A stretch of DNA of 19,715 nt from Candidatus Peribacteria bacterium (GCA_031288635.1 JAITQZ010000051.1:1-19715), one strand, 5' to 3'. Counted from the first letter of the stretch, positions 1-9,803 are shown. Translations and numbers: made by a program. Notes: a model not told the origin generated them from the sequence alone.

Positions 1-2
1 TC

Positions 3-77
3 CTAGAGCCCTTTTCTAAAAACCTTGATGAAATCCGTCAGTTTTTGAAGGACATTTTGTCGTTTGTTATGAAATAA
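3..77 (+). CDS. C-terminal end of an unidentified protein (partial)
   Basis: An open frame enters from the left edge and ends at TAA (75-77), giving about 24 residues that finish in LKDILSFVMK. The composition (Asp, Glu, Lys and hydrophobic residues at helical spacing) resembles the end of a real protein more than intergenic sequence. Too little is present to name a family, and the alternative that this is non-coding cannot be excluded. No clear terminator follows before argS. Confidence 0.35.
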   Translation, partial: LEPFSKNLDEIRQFLKDILSFVMK

Positions 78-257
78 ATACAGTATGTAACTTATATTTA
101 TCTGTATCCATTTTTCAAGTTTTTTCCTTGTCCTATGAAAAATTACTTTTGCAGAGGTTCCTTAAATAGATAAATCTACTTCCCATTATACTGACATCTC
201 TATTTTTGCCTACTACTCTCATTTTAACTCTGCTGGTACTATTCTCACAGCTTCCCC

Positions 258-285
258 TTGTAAACTCTTCCCATTTTTATATGAT
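258..285 (+). promoter_or_regulatory. Candidate sigma70-type promoter for argS
   Basis: TTGTAA (258-263) and TATGAT (280-285) are separated by 16 bp and lie about 40 bp before the argS start, predicting a short leader of roughly 30 nt. Another TATACT at 187-192 lacks a matching -35. The rest of 78-324 shows only AT-rich sequence with no gene. Confidence 0.45.
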
Positions 286-324
286 AGCAACGTACAAAAT
301 TTTACCTTTCATCCCCAACGCTCT

Positions 325-2058
325 ATGCTCTCGGACTACCAATCAGCCTTTGCCAAACTTCTCGAAAAACAACTCGGAATCCTCTCTGAAGTCCTCCAAG
401 ACCAAATCACTCTCGCTCCTGAAAATATCCAAGGAGACCTCGCATTCCCCTGCTTTAGAATCGCAAAAGACTTTGGGACAAACCCCGCAGAACTCGCAAA
501 AGACCTCGCCAAAAAACTGAATAAAGAACTGCAATCTCCAACAACCGCCAATCAAATTTTTTCTTCTTTTTTGGCACTTTGACCCTATGTAAATGTTTTC
601 ATCAGAGAGGGAATACTTGCAAAAAACCTCCTCACAGAAATTCTCAACAAAAAAGCTGACTACGGACGCTGAACAGCTACAGGAAAAGAAATCTTGGTAG
701 AAGGACGAAATATCAATACACATAAAGCACTCCATATTGGACATATTAGAAATATTCTGATGAGTGAAAGTATTGCCAGAATTGGGAAATTTGCAGGGGA
801 CAAGGTCATCAGAGTCTGTTATCCTGGAGATATCGGAGCTCACGTAGCAAAATGGATTTGGTATTATCTCAATTTCACCGACCAAACCCTCCCTCAGCAA
901 AACTTTAATAAACGAGTAGGAGAAATCTATTCCCAAGCCACACAAAAAGTAGATGAAAACCCTGACCTCTACAAACCACAAATTGGTGAACTACAGAAAA
1001 AATTAGAAGACGGAGACTCCACCTTACAGAAAATTTGGAAAGAAACCAGAATACGTTGCTTACAAGCACTTGAAACGACCTTGGCAGAACTCGGAAGTGA
1101 ACACTTTGATAAGCGGTACTTTGAAAGTGAAGTAGAACAGCCTTGAATACAAATAGTCCAACAAATACTAGCTGATGGCATTGCTCAATATTCCGAAGGT
1201 GCTATTGCAGTAAATCTCGAACAGCGAAATCTTGGTCGGTTTCTCCTCTTAAAATCCACAGGAGCATCGCTATATTCGACAAAAGATATTGCCCTAGCCT
1301 ATAGAAAAAGAGAAGAATACCCTACCTATACTACCTCTCTGTACGTAGTAGGCAGCGAACAAGAACACCATTTTCAACAGCTTTTCAAAACGCTGGAATT
1401 GATAGGGTTTGAACATCATAAATTACATCATCTTTCTTATGGATTGCTAGATTTGAAAGACGGAAAAATGTCTTCACGTGCAGGGAATGTCATCTTGTAT
1501 GAAGATTTCCGTGACCAAATGCTCGAACAAGCAGAAACAATGATGAAGGACAGAGCCCTGCCCGAGGAACAAAAAAAGCTGACTGCTCGTGCGGTAGCCT
1601 TTGGTGCAATAAAATTCCGAATTTTATTACAAGACAGCGAAAAGAAAATCCTCTTTAACCAAGAGCAAGCCCTTTCCTTTGAGGGAGAAACTTGACCGTA
1701 TTTACAGTATACTTACGCAAGGATTAACTCAATTATCAAAAAAGCACCGTTTACGATGGAACCCACAGCCATAACCTATGATGTACTTCAAGAAAAGGAA
1801 GAAAAACAATTGCTCCTCCAGCTTTCTTCATTTGCTGAAGAAATCCAAAAATCAGCTACCACCTACAAACCCAACTATATCGCAAGGTTTTGCTTGGATA
1901 CCGCACAGCTTTTCAATACCTATTACCATCACCATAAAATCATTGATGAAACTAATGGAGAAGTAAGTAAAGCACGTCTAATGCTCATCCAAGCCGTACA
2001 ACAAGTCTTAAAAAACGGACTAGAACTTCTCGGAATTGATACCGTCGAAAATATGTAA
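325..2058 (+). CDS. argS: Arginyl-tRNA synthetase (class I), four in-frame TGA read as Gly
   Basis: Charges tRNA-Arg with arginine in the cytosol. The 577-residue product has the usual ArgRS length and layout: an N-terminal tRNA-recognition domain (QGDLAFPCF near residues 37-45), the class I HIGH motif as HIGHIRN at residue 137, a KMSS loop (GKMSSRAGN, K381), and a C-terminal anticodon-binding helical domain. TGA occurs in frame at 580, 670, 1144 and 1693 (residues 86, 116, 274, 457). The last falls in FEGET-G-PYLQY, where the family has an invariant glycine, so this gene is the clearest proof of UGA = Gly. The gene ends in TAA 11 bp from the convergent ATPase gene, with no obvious terminator between. 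The ATG at 325 is chosen because family similarity begins there; no Shine-Dalgarno is seen. Confidence 0.97.
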
Positions 2059-2069
2059 AAACCAATTTC

Positions 2070-5000
2070 TTACTCCGCAGGAGAAGCCGATATTTCTTCC
2101 GAAGGAGCCGATGAGTCTCCTGAAGAAGCTGGTGTCTCCGTAGCAGGAGCTGCGACCTCTGCTGAAGGAGTTTCTGCCGACGGTTCTCCAGCACTATCAG
2201 CAGATTCAGTAGTATCTGGTAAATTTTCCTCTTCAATGCTCAGTCCAAGCCTCGCTTTAGTTTCTGCATCCACAAACTCTCTCCTCCTTCCGTATTTTTT
2301 CGCAGAATACTCTTTCAAAATCGGAACAATCTTTTTATTCTGATAGTCTTTGGTAAAAATAGAATTCATACTGAAAACACGCGTCGTCGCATTATCAATA
2401 TTCAGCTTTACATACGCTTTATAGTTGGCAATACCCACAATATCCTGAGGTCAAAGCACCGGAGCATATTCTTTTTCCAAGAATTCGGCATCAGGAGCAC
2501 CAACTTTGAAGGACATCATCGTACCCACGTTTCCAAATACCGCTGCTTTTACATCAGATTTTCCTCCTCCACTATCTCCCAAACCTTTCGCAGGGTCCAG
2601 CTGAGCTATATACTGGTGTGCCATAATTAAGCCCAAACGGTACTTTCTGGCTTCAGATAAAATATCAGCAAACGTACCAGACACAAAATTCTGAAACTCA
2701 TCGACATAAAGATAGAAATCTTTTCTGTCTTTTGCATCCATTGAAGCACGAGCCATCGCAGAATTATAGATTTTTGAAACAATAATCATCCCCAGCAGCT
2801 GAGCATTAAGTTCCCCGATTTTCCCTTTGGAGAGATTAATAAGCAGAATTTTTTGGTTATTCATAATATCATCAAACATAAATGCTGACTTCGTCTGACC
2901 GATAATATTACGGATAAGTCTGTTGGTATTAAACGATACGAATTTTGAAGAGAAGTACGGGATAATTTCCTGTTTTTCTCTATCTCCCATTGCATTGTAC
3001 GTTTTTTCTCGCCAATTACGAACAACAGCATTTGTCACTTTTTTCAATTTGAATTCTCTATATCCATCATCCGTAAACAGTCTTGTCACATCCAGCAAAG
3101 TCGGTCTATCTTCAAAATCCTCAAGCAAAGTCAGACTTCCATATTTGAAATACTCCTGAATACGCGGCCCAAAAATCTCTGGTCCAAACATTTTGAGGAA
3201 AATCTCCGTAGCATCATTTACCGTACGGTCAGCTTGGTCGAGATTATCAATCTCGTACAGATTAAGTCCCATCGGACGTTCTTCGTCTCACGCCTCAAAG
3301 TAAACAACATCTTTGGCTCTCTCTTTGGGAACATAAGCCAACATATCTTCCGCAAGGTCTCCGTGGGGGTCAATTAAACACAGTCCATCTCCATTCCAAA
3401 TATCCTGACGGGCAAGCGTCTGCAAAAATACGGATTTTCCTGTACCAGACTTTCCAATACAATAATGATGCCTGGTCCTATCCTCCCTTTTGATATACAC
3501 AGGAGAAAAAACATTTCTATAGATATTTACTCCCAAGAGCACTCCATCCTTGAAAATTTTGTATCCCCTAATTTTTTTCTCTTCTGTGGTGGGTTGTCCA
3601 CCTTCTCCTGCTAGTTCTATCGTCTCTGTACGAGAACCAACAGCTCGGGTATGTTCATACTCTTTCAGAATTGCAGACAGATTTCCTTTCTTGTAGTTTT
3701 CAGCCAAAACCCCAGAAATCACACGCCCATTTCGTTGGTCATCAGGAAAAGAAGGCAGATTGGAAGGCGGAGCAACTACTTTATACTGCATTCGTTCAAT
3801 TGCTGGAGCACGGTTGTACGTTCCATCCGGAAAGTGATAGAGAGAAGTCAATTCATTGGTAGAAAAGAAAGAATACTTGGAAAAGAACCCCGTAAGATAC
3901 ATATTCACTGCTACCGTCCACAGTGGCAGAAACAGCCACCCAAAGATATCGTGCTTGGTATTGGAAGCTTCCAGAGAATTACTATATTCATCCGCATAGA
4001 CATTATAAGCAGTTTCCAGATTATTCAGAATTTCGCGAGGTTTTCCCGGAGTATCTGAAGTAGCGACTAAAGAAATACAGGAACGAAACGCAGGATTTGC
4101 AGCTTCTTCCCCCATCGCATTTCTACTATCTTCTTTGGCTTTAACCATACGTACCATCGTCACTTTATCTTCTTCCTTTTTACTAGAAACCAATTTTTCA
4201 GACGGTCAGTAAAAAAGAAAACTGAACCATTTAAGCGGATTAATCAGATTTTTTCGGTGCCATCGCTGCGTCTCATATAAATCCAAATTTTTATAAAGCC
4301 TATCTGCCGCCACCTGTCTCCTAGCATTAAAATTAGAATTTTCTGGCTTAACTACGAAAACAATATTTACGGTATCCTCTGGAGAAACTTTTCCTATCGA
4401 ATCCAGAATATTATTGATAGGGTCATCGGGCAGATTTTTATAAAGCTTAATCGTATACAAAGGGTCTTTCGCTGGCTCTAACACCTCAATATCATAGTAC
4501 TTTTTAGTAAAAAACTTCGGCTTGGCTACTCTCTCAATAGAAGCAGAAGCATATTGGGAAGCAATTGCACTCTCCACCATATGCTGATACTCCGAATAGG
4601 TTCCAATCAAACAATGGATTTGTCCCTCTTCGTATTGATAGATGAGAACAAGTTTCTGCTTTCCAAAGAATTTTCCCATAAGTTTTTCGTGGGTAGAAAT
4701 ATCTCCCATCTTGTAGAGATTGTTGAAAACCTGAGACATTCTTCAGATTTTTTCTTTCATATCTTTGGCAATTTCTTTTTCAGCTTCACGGTCAGACTTC
4801 CCATCTCCACGAGGTAAAAGAACTTTGAGAAAAATAAGTCTATGAGAATTGAGAAACGCATATCCATAACGAAATACTCTCTCCAACATCGTCAATAAAA
4901 TTCTGAGCCCTATCGCGAGAAGCAAGATAATCAATACCCACTTTCCAAACACGGTAATTCCTGCTACCATCTGGTCCCCCCAATCCAAAGCCGCCCCCGT

Positions 5001-5267
5001 TTGAGTGGAAGCCTGCGTACTACCAGAAGCAGAAGAAGCAGCGGAAGGCACTCAATGCTGTTCAGCACTAGGAACTTCATTTTTATTGAGTTTGACTTGC
5101 TGTAGGAAATTATTTACTGCAACCATTCCTCCCATCGCATCAATACACACATATTTATTTGCTCCCCAAGCATCCGTCGTCAGCTTCCCAACATTTTCCG
5201 ATTGAGAAAACCCCTTGAGAAACTGTGTTTCGAGTTGAGACTGACATACAGATTGGGAAATTACCAT
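2070..5267 (-). CDS. Membrane-anchored VirD4/TraG-like type IV secretion/DNA-transfer ATPase
   Basis: A 1065-residue P-loop ATPase of the FtsK/HerA/VirD4 kind common in CPR genomes. Five in-frame TGA codons (residues 72, 175, 354, 660, 939) must be read as Gly to join it. Order: an N-terminal roughly 100-residue domain with two cysteines; a transmembrane helix near 105-127 (KWVLIILLLAIGL); a cytoplasmic region with a second hydrophobic stretch near 440-460; Walker A GKSGTGKS (605-612) followed by LIDPHGDLAEDM; Walker B LYVDEFQ (D856, E857); a TraM-recognition-like tail (FGNVGTMMSFKVGAPDAEFL); and an acidic Ala/Ser/Pro/Glu-rich C-terminus. It probably pumps DNA or protein across the membrane or moves pilus/secretion substrates; no relaxase or pilus genes are nearby. 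It ends in TAA. The ATG at 5267 lacks a Shine-Dalgarno and has an in-frame TAG upstream (5286-5288); translation may be coupled to the small ORF overlapping it. Confidence 0.9.
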
Positions 5268-5359
5268 TGAAAGGGAAAAGAAAGACTAAAGAGAGCAAAG
5301 AGGAAAGACCAAAGAGGAAAGACCAAAGAGGAAAGAATAATATTTTCGAAGAAAAGCAT
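5261..5359 (-). CDS. Hydrophobic 32-residue upstream ORF overlapping the ATPase start
   Basis: ATG at 5359 follows an AGAGGAAAGG Shine-Dalgarno-like stretch. The frame encodes a Leu/Phe/Ser-rich peptide (begins MLFFENIILSSLVFPLW) and stops at TAA 5261-5263, so its stop overlaps the ATPase start in the arrangement ATGGTAA. The 14-nt repeats provide most of its codons. This could be a leader peptide giving translational coupling. It could also be a remnant signal sequence that a -1 shift near 5285 would join to the ATPase. Seen: the ORF, the ribosome-site-like run and the overlap. Function is inferred and expression is unproven. Confidence 0.35.
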   Translation of the reverse strand: MLFFENIILSSLVFPLWSFLFALFSLSFPFQW

Positions 5360-5390
5360 TTGCACCCTTTCCTCTTTCAACTTTCCTCTT
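5296..5390. repeat. 14-bp tandem repeats, three direct plus two inverted copies, forming a long hairpin
   Basis: Three tandem copies of CAAAGAGGAAAGAC lie at 5296-5337 (the last ends in AA). Two copies of the complementary unit (CTTTCCTCTTT), also spaced by 14, lie at 5367-5390. The two arrays can pair into a stem of about 24 bp with a small internal loop and a loop of about 29 nt. This sits in the predicted leader of the VirD4-like gene. Three pyrimidine copies against two purine copies (in RNA sense) allow alternative registers. The repeat period is not a multiple of three. Confidence 0.8.
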
Positions 5391-5391
5391 A

Positions 5392-5419
5392 AGTATACTC
5401 AGAATTTCTTTTTTTGCAA
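5392..5419 (-). promoter_or_regulatory. Candidate promoter for the VirD4-like ATPase gene
   Basis: On the minus strand TTGCAA (5414-5419) and TATACT (5392-5397) are 16 bp apart. They lie between the terminator after the btpA-like gene and the repeat hairpin, so the transcript would start near 5385 and carry a leader of about 118 nt containing both repeat arrays and the 32-residue upstream ORF. Confidence 0.55.
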
Positions 5420-5440
5420 AATTTCAGAGAGATTTTTTAT

Positions 5441-5479
5441 AAAAAAAATAGAGCTACTCCCAACAATAAGGAATAGCCC
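5441..5479 (-). terminator. Rho-independent terminator after the BtpA-family gene
   Basis: On the minus strand GGGCTATTCC pairs with GGAGTAGCTC (5470-5479 with 5451-5460; two G-U pairs), with a loop of 9 nt, followed by a run of T corresponding to A at 5441-5448. It begins 14 nt past the TAA of the upstream gene. Confidence 0.85.
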
Positions 5480-5493
5480 TAAGCTCTAATACA

Positions 5494-6243
5494 TTATCTT
5501 AATTTTTGTATTTGTTTTACGAATTTCTGGATATGGTCTACTGAGACCTCACCAAAGTCTTTATACGTATCCTTGAAATAACTTCCAACGATACACGCAT
5601 CGCCAATTGCCATTTGTTCCAAACAATTATCAGCGGTCAAGCCCGCTGCTACCACTAAGGGAAAATTTCCTATCACGCTACGGAATCTTTGGATTTTTTC
5701 CAAATCCGTTTCTATTCCTGTACCTTCTCCAGTCACGGCGATAGCATCGCAACGCCCCATACCGACCAAAAGGTCTTCTTCTTCGCTACGACCCGACAAA
5801 ACCGATTGATATTTAAATCGTACCCCACCAATGATAGGGATTGAAAAGTTATCGCGAAGTCGTTGAAGATTCTGAGCAAAATGCTCATCTTGACTGCTAG
5901 GTAAATGCCCTGCCACCGAATCAATCTGTATAAATTTCGCCCCAAACTCACCAGCCAAGTTAAAGGCCAGCAACTCAGGCATAACTTGCGAAAGCAAATT
6001 CAAGCCATAAACCAGCTGACTCCGTTCTCTAGAAAGCCATTTTAGGACCTTTTCCACATCGGAAAAGCTTCCAAAATAATTTTCCACTAACACGGCATCA
6101 ATGCCGTTTTCCACCATAAGGTCGATTTCCCTTTTTGCTCGGTTCAATCTGCCTTGCCTATCATCTCCTTTCAAGTGAATCATCCCAATAACAGGCTTCT
6201 CTACAGAAAAAAGAGATAAAAATTTTGATTTTTTCTTTTCCAT
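5494..6243 (-). CDS. BtpA/SgcQ-family TIM-barrel protein
   Basis: A 249-residue protein of the BtpA/SgcQ family, a TIM-barrel group named after a cyanobacterial photosystem I biogenesis factor but widespread in non-photosynthetic bacteria, where the reaction is unknown. Visible family signatures: KPVIGMIHLKG near the N-terminus, EIDLMVENGIDAVLVENYFG, FIQIDSVAGHLP, PIIGGVRFKYQSVLS, DAIAVTGEGTG and LVVAAGLTADNC, a phosphate-binding-type barrel end. The ATG at 6243 is preferred over a TTG three codons upstream; neither has a Shine-Dalgarno. It lies 19 bp after the Clp gene, probably in the same transcript, and is closed by a strong terminator. No in-frame TGA is used. It has no link to photosynthesis here. 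Confidence 0.88.
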   Translation of the reverse strand: MEKKKSKFLSLFSVEKPVIGMIHLKGDDRQGRLNRAKREIDLMVENGIDAVLVENYFGSFSDVEKVLKWLSRERSQLVYGLNLLSQVMPELLAFNLAGEFGAKFIQIDSVAGHLPSSQDEHFAQNLQRLRDNFSIPIIGGVRFKYQSVLSGRSEEEDLLVGMGRCDAIAVTGEGTGIETDLEKIQRFRSVIGNFPLVVAAGLTADNCLEQMAIGDACIVGSYFKDTYKDFGEVSVDHIQKFVKQIQKLR

Positions 6244-6262
6244 TTTTTTCAATTTTATTAAG

Positions 6263-8839
6263 CTATTTATTTACTGCAGTAAACGCTAAAGATTTTCCTC
6301 ACAAAATCAAGTCCAAATCCACAGCCACCTCATTTCCTTCTGTAAAACGCTTCCCAATAATCTCTTTTGCCAAAGGGTCAACGAAATACTTTTCGATCGC
6401 CCTATCAATCGGTCTCGCTCCATTCGCAGGGTCTCGTCCCTTATGAGCCAAAAGATTCTTTGCGGCATTAGTAAAGGTAATCATAATCCCATTCATCTCA
6501 AAAATCTGCTTGCTTTTTTTGCGAAGCTTCAAATCGAGGATTTCCTTGAACATTTCTGGCGACATCGGATTGAAAAGTAAATTTCCATCAAATCTATTCA
6601 CTAATTCAGGACGGAGAAATTCCAACGTCAGTTCATCAACGATAGCTCTAAGTTCCGCTTTTTTTGCTAAAGCAGACGCATTTTGTATTTCAGCCTTTTC
6701 TACTAACGTTTTTTTCGGTCTACGATTTCTCTTCTTTTGAGAAGATTCTACTTCCTTTTTATCCATAATATTTTCCGCCACTCCTTCTTTTTCAACAGCA
6801 TATAAATCTGGCAAAGAAACCTGATTTGCCTGCAAGGAATCCATAATCTCCTGAGAACCGATATTACTCGTCATCAGAATAATCGTATTTTTGAAATCCA
6901 CAGTATGGCCGTAAGCATCCGTTAACATCCCATCATCCAACACTTGGAGAAAGAGATCAAAAATTTTCGGATGAGCTTTTTCTATCTCATCAAAAAGAAG
7001 CACGGAATAAGGTTTTTCTCTAACCTTATTGGTGAGAATTCCCCCTTCTTCATAGCCAACATACCCTGCAGGAGCTCCAATTAATTTAGAAACCGAATGC
7101 TCTTCTTTGAATTCACTCATATTAAATCTGAGTAAAGCTTTTTCATCTCCAAAAAGTTGCTCCGCAAGAGCTTTTGCAAGTTCCGTTTTTCCCACTCCCG
7201 TAGGTCATAGAAAAAGAAAGGAACCCATCGGCTTTTTCGGGTCTTTCAAACCAATTCTTGCACGACGAATAGCCCCACTCAAAACAGCAATCGCCTCCTC
7301 CTGACCAATGACTCTTTTGGCGAGTTCTTGTTCCAAATGCAAAAGTTTCCCACTATCTTCCGACTGCAATTTTGTCAGTGGAATAGCGGTTTGCTCAGAG
7401 ATAACCTGTGCAATATCCTTCTCATCCACCACCAACTTTTTCTCAGAGGTTTCCCAATTTGTTTTTTGTTGATGATACTGAGTCTGCAGAATAGAAATAC
7501 TCCCAGGAATTTCTGAAAGCTGACGCTCAATCTGTTGACGTTTTAGAGGAGAAAGAGAAAACTGAAGCTCTTCAGTGAGAGAACGCTGTTTCTCTGTCAG
7601 AGTAGTAATTTCCTCAGCAAGACTGGAAATCTGCAAGGGTAAAGTCGTAGCATCTGATTTCACTTTTGCACACGCTTGATTGAGAACTAGCATTGCCTTA
7701 TCAGGAAAGTTCCTTTCCTTGAGATAGGTACCAGCCAAATCAACCGTAGCCTCTAAAGCACTATCACGAATAGTCAAACCATAATGTTGCTCCAACCCTT
7801 GTTCAATTTTCCTGAGAATGGTCAACGTTGCTTCCTTGTTAGGTTCCTGAACAACAAGATTCTCAAATCTTCTGGAAAAAGCTGCATCCTTTTCCAAGGT
7901 TTTACGATATTCAGCAGAAGTCGTTGCTCCAATCAGACGAAGAGAATCATCAGAAAGTTTAGGCTTGAGCAATTCAGCCATATCCATAGAACCTTCTGTT
8001 TTTCCCATTCACTTAATATTGTGAATCTCATCAATAAACAGCAAGACATCAGGATTTGCAGCCTCTTTCAGCAGGGCAGAAACCTTTTGCTCAAATTGTC
8101 CTCTATACTGAGAATCAGAAAGTAGTTCTCCAAGATTGATTTTCAGAATTTTCTTCTCTTTGAGAAAATCAGGCACTTCCCCACTTGCAATTTTCTGAGC
8201 CAAGAGGTCGACAATCACGGTCTTCCCTACCCCAGACTCTCAAAGAATCATCACGTTATTTTTCTCTTTTTTCGAAAGGATTTCAATTAACTTGCGAAAT
8301 TCTTTATCTCTACCAATCACCGCATTAAGTTTTCCCGCTTTTGCAGAAGCAGTAAGCTCTATTCAAAAAGCTGAAGGCTGTCCATTTTCCGATGTATCCA
8401 TCATTTTCTTGGTAGCAATCAGTCTTTCAACCTTTTCTGGAGTAATCCCCTGTTGACGAAGTGTCTGAGAAAGAGGATGAGAAGACTGCAAGAGAGAAAG
8501 TAAGAGATGATATGGGGAAGTTTCCTGGTTTCACCCTATCATAGCTACCTCATTAGCCTGCTGTAATACTTCATATACCTCCTGCGACATAGAGAGCGTT
8601 CAAGTAGCATTATGAGGCACTTTTGCCAACATTCCTTCAGCTGAGAGAGAGATTTCTTGGGGATTTTGCGATAATCCAGAGAAAAGCTCCCTAATTTGCT
8701 GATTAGTAGATAAAGTAGAAAAAAGATGAGCAACATCAAAACAATCTCTCCCTTGTTCTTTTGCTAGAGAAAAAGAATCCACCACAACGGTCGCCGCCTC
8801 TTCATTATACTTTCCTAAAATACTGCCAATATCTGCCAT
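6263..8839 (-). CDS. Clp AAA+ ATPase (ClpB/ClpC type), seven in-frame TGA read as Gly
   Basis: Hexameric, two-ring protein unfoldase/disaggregase of 858 residues. An N-terminal Clp_N-like repeat domain (1-150) is followed by NBD1 with Walker A GESGVGKT (200-207) and Walker B FIDEIHNI (D270, E271). A short coiled middle domain (about 400-475) comes next, then NBD2 with Walker A GPTGVGKT (545-552), Walker B LLFDEIEKAHP (D617, E618), sensor TSNIG and the FLRPELVNRFD arginine-finger region. TGA at residues 80, 103, 159, 200, 277, 545 and 847 reads as Gly; residues 200 and 545 are the first glycines of both P-loops. The short middle domain favours ClpC/ClpE over ClpB, but I see no IGF-type ClpP loop: that place carries a Lys/Arg-rich insertion (about 670-715). 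The true end is TAG at 6263, since the TGA at 6299 is Gly. Its own promoter lies upstream, and the BtpA-family gene follows. Confidence 0.94.
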
Positions 8840-8870
8840 AGAAAAATTTTGATAAATAAAACTATTTGTT

Positions 8871-8898
8871 AGTATAATTATCTGATAAGCAATGTCAA
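8871..8898 (-). promoter_or_regulatory. Strong sigma70-type promoter for the clp gene
   Basis: On the minus strand a consensus TTGACA (8893-8898) and TATACT (8871-8876) are spaced by 16 bp, 31 bp before the clp ATG. No inverted repeat resembling a CIRCE or other heat-shock operator is visible between 8840 and 8943. Confidence 0.75.
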
Positions 8899-8943
8899 GT
8901 CATAATACAGATATTACACAATTTAGAGACATTTTTCAATAAC

Positions 8944-8974
8944 AAAAAAAAGCTGCCCATTGTTGATGAACAGC
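8944..8974 (-). terminator. Rho-independent terminator after the ion-channel gene
   Basis: On the minus strand GCTGTTCAT (8966-8974) pairs with ATGGGCAGC (8952-8960), with two G-U pairs and a 5-nt loop, followed by eight T (A at 8944-8951). It starts 25 nt after the TGA at 9000-9002 but before the first in-frame TAA (8922-8924), which matters for where the channel gene ends. Confidence 0.85.
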
Positions 8975-8999
8975 CGAAGAATAACGTCTTGGCTACTCT

Positions 9000-9803
9000 T
9001 CATTGTGAATTGTCGCCAGTATTCTTTTCTTTACATAATCTTTCGAGCATTTGCCCTTGTTGTTCTATCAGATTTTTCAGCTCCCTGATTGCATTCAGCT
9101 GCTCTTGATTCTCATCTTGAGCCATCGCGTCATTGATACTCCCCAAAAACATTGGGAAAACCATTAACCCTCCAATAATCAATTGAGCCAAAAAATACAT
9201 CTGAACTAAATAATACCAAATATCCTCTTTTGTCCCCGTAATCGCTTCAGGAATTTCATTCCATCCCTCTATAATAAAAATATGGAAAGTCGTAATCAAA
9301 GACCTAATAGGATTACCGAAATATTCTGGCGACAAATGTTGAAACAACACTGTCGAAAGCGTCGAAAAGAGAAAAATCATCAAGAGCAGAATAGGTAGCA
9401 AAGCAATACTCGCTTTTAACCCTAACAAGAAAGAATCTAATTTAATCCCTACTTGCTTAAAGAAACGGACTAACCGCAGCACCCTCAATACCCTAATAGA
9501 GCGAAGCCCTAAAACCACCAGATAATGAGTATCCAAACTCTCCGCCATTATCAAAATGGTAATAATCACTAATAGCAGACAGAGTATCAAATCCATTTTA
9601 TCCCAAACATCTTTGAAAAACTGCTTTTTTTTTGCCATCATCTTTACCGTAATTTCCAAGAAAAAGGCAAACGTAAGCAACATTTCTAAAGAGTTTAATA
9701 CGGGTATCTCTACAAAACTTTGTATCAATACCACAATAATATTCAAGATAATGATTCGATGAACATTCCTCTCATTGAGGAAAAATTTTGTTAATTGTCC
9801 CAT
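9000..9803 (-). CDS. Single-domain voltage-gated cation channel (NaChBac/Cav-like)
   Basis: A six-helix Ion_trans protein, 267 residues to the TGA. S4 is unmistakable: five arginines at every third position (R101, 104, 107, 110, 113). The pore loop has FIIEGWNE (E179-G180-W181), matching the TLESW filter of bacterial sodium channels but with EGW as in eukaryotic calcium-channel repeats. S6 is followed by a C-terminal coiled coil (about 225-260) expected to tetramerise the channel. It probably conducts sodium or calcium upon depolarisation. ATG 9803 is chosen over 9848, whose extension overlaps the upstream microprotein. A TGA stands at the natural C-terminus. If read as Gly by the host, the frame adds 26 residues to TAA 8922 and crosses the terminator hairpin. 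It lies 4 bp after the 55-residue microprotein. Confidence 0.88.
   Translation of the reverse strand: MGQLTKFFLNERNVHRIIILNIIVVLIQSFVEIPVLNSLEMLLTFAFFLEITVKMMAKKKQFFKDVWDKMDLILCLLLVIITILIMAESLDTHYLVVLGLRSIRVLRVLRLVRFFKQVGIKLDSFLLGLKASIALLPILLLMIFLFSTLSTVLFQHLSPEYFGNPIRSLITTFHIFIIEGWNEIPEAITGTKEDIWYYLVQMYFLAQLIIGGLMVFPMFLGSINDAMAQDENQEQLNAIRELKNLIEQQGQMLERLCKEKNTGDNSQ

Noticed and set aside
206..520. A 104-codon open frame on the plus strand overlapping the start of argS
   Set aside because: It is an out-of-frame shadow of argS with a low-complexity Ser/Asn/Lys product; the argS frame has all family motifs.
343..981. A 212-codon open frame antisense to argS
   Set aside because: Cys/Phe/Ser-rich composition typical of antisense reading, and it lies wholly within a confident gene.
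2073..2240. Imperfect repeats at the 3' end of the VirD4-like gene as a DNA repeat array
   Set aside because: They are explained by a low-complexity Ala/Ser/Pro/Glu-rich protein tail with varied codons and irregular period.
5286..5359. Phase-variable fusion of the hydrophobic mini-ORF directly to the VirD4-like protein by repeat copy change
   Set aside because: A TAG at 5286-5288 lies in the ATPase frame downstream of the repeats, so no copy number alone can join them; only a frameshift after that point could.
8844..8999. Reading the channel C-terminal extension as a conserved domain
   Set aside because: The 26 extra residues to TAA 8922 are encoded largely by the terminator hairpin and T-run and show no domain-like composition.
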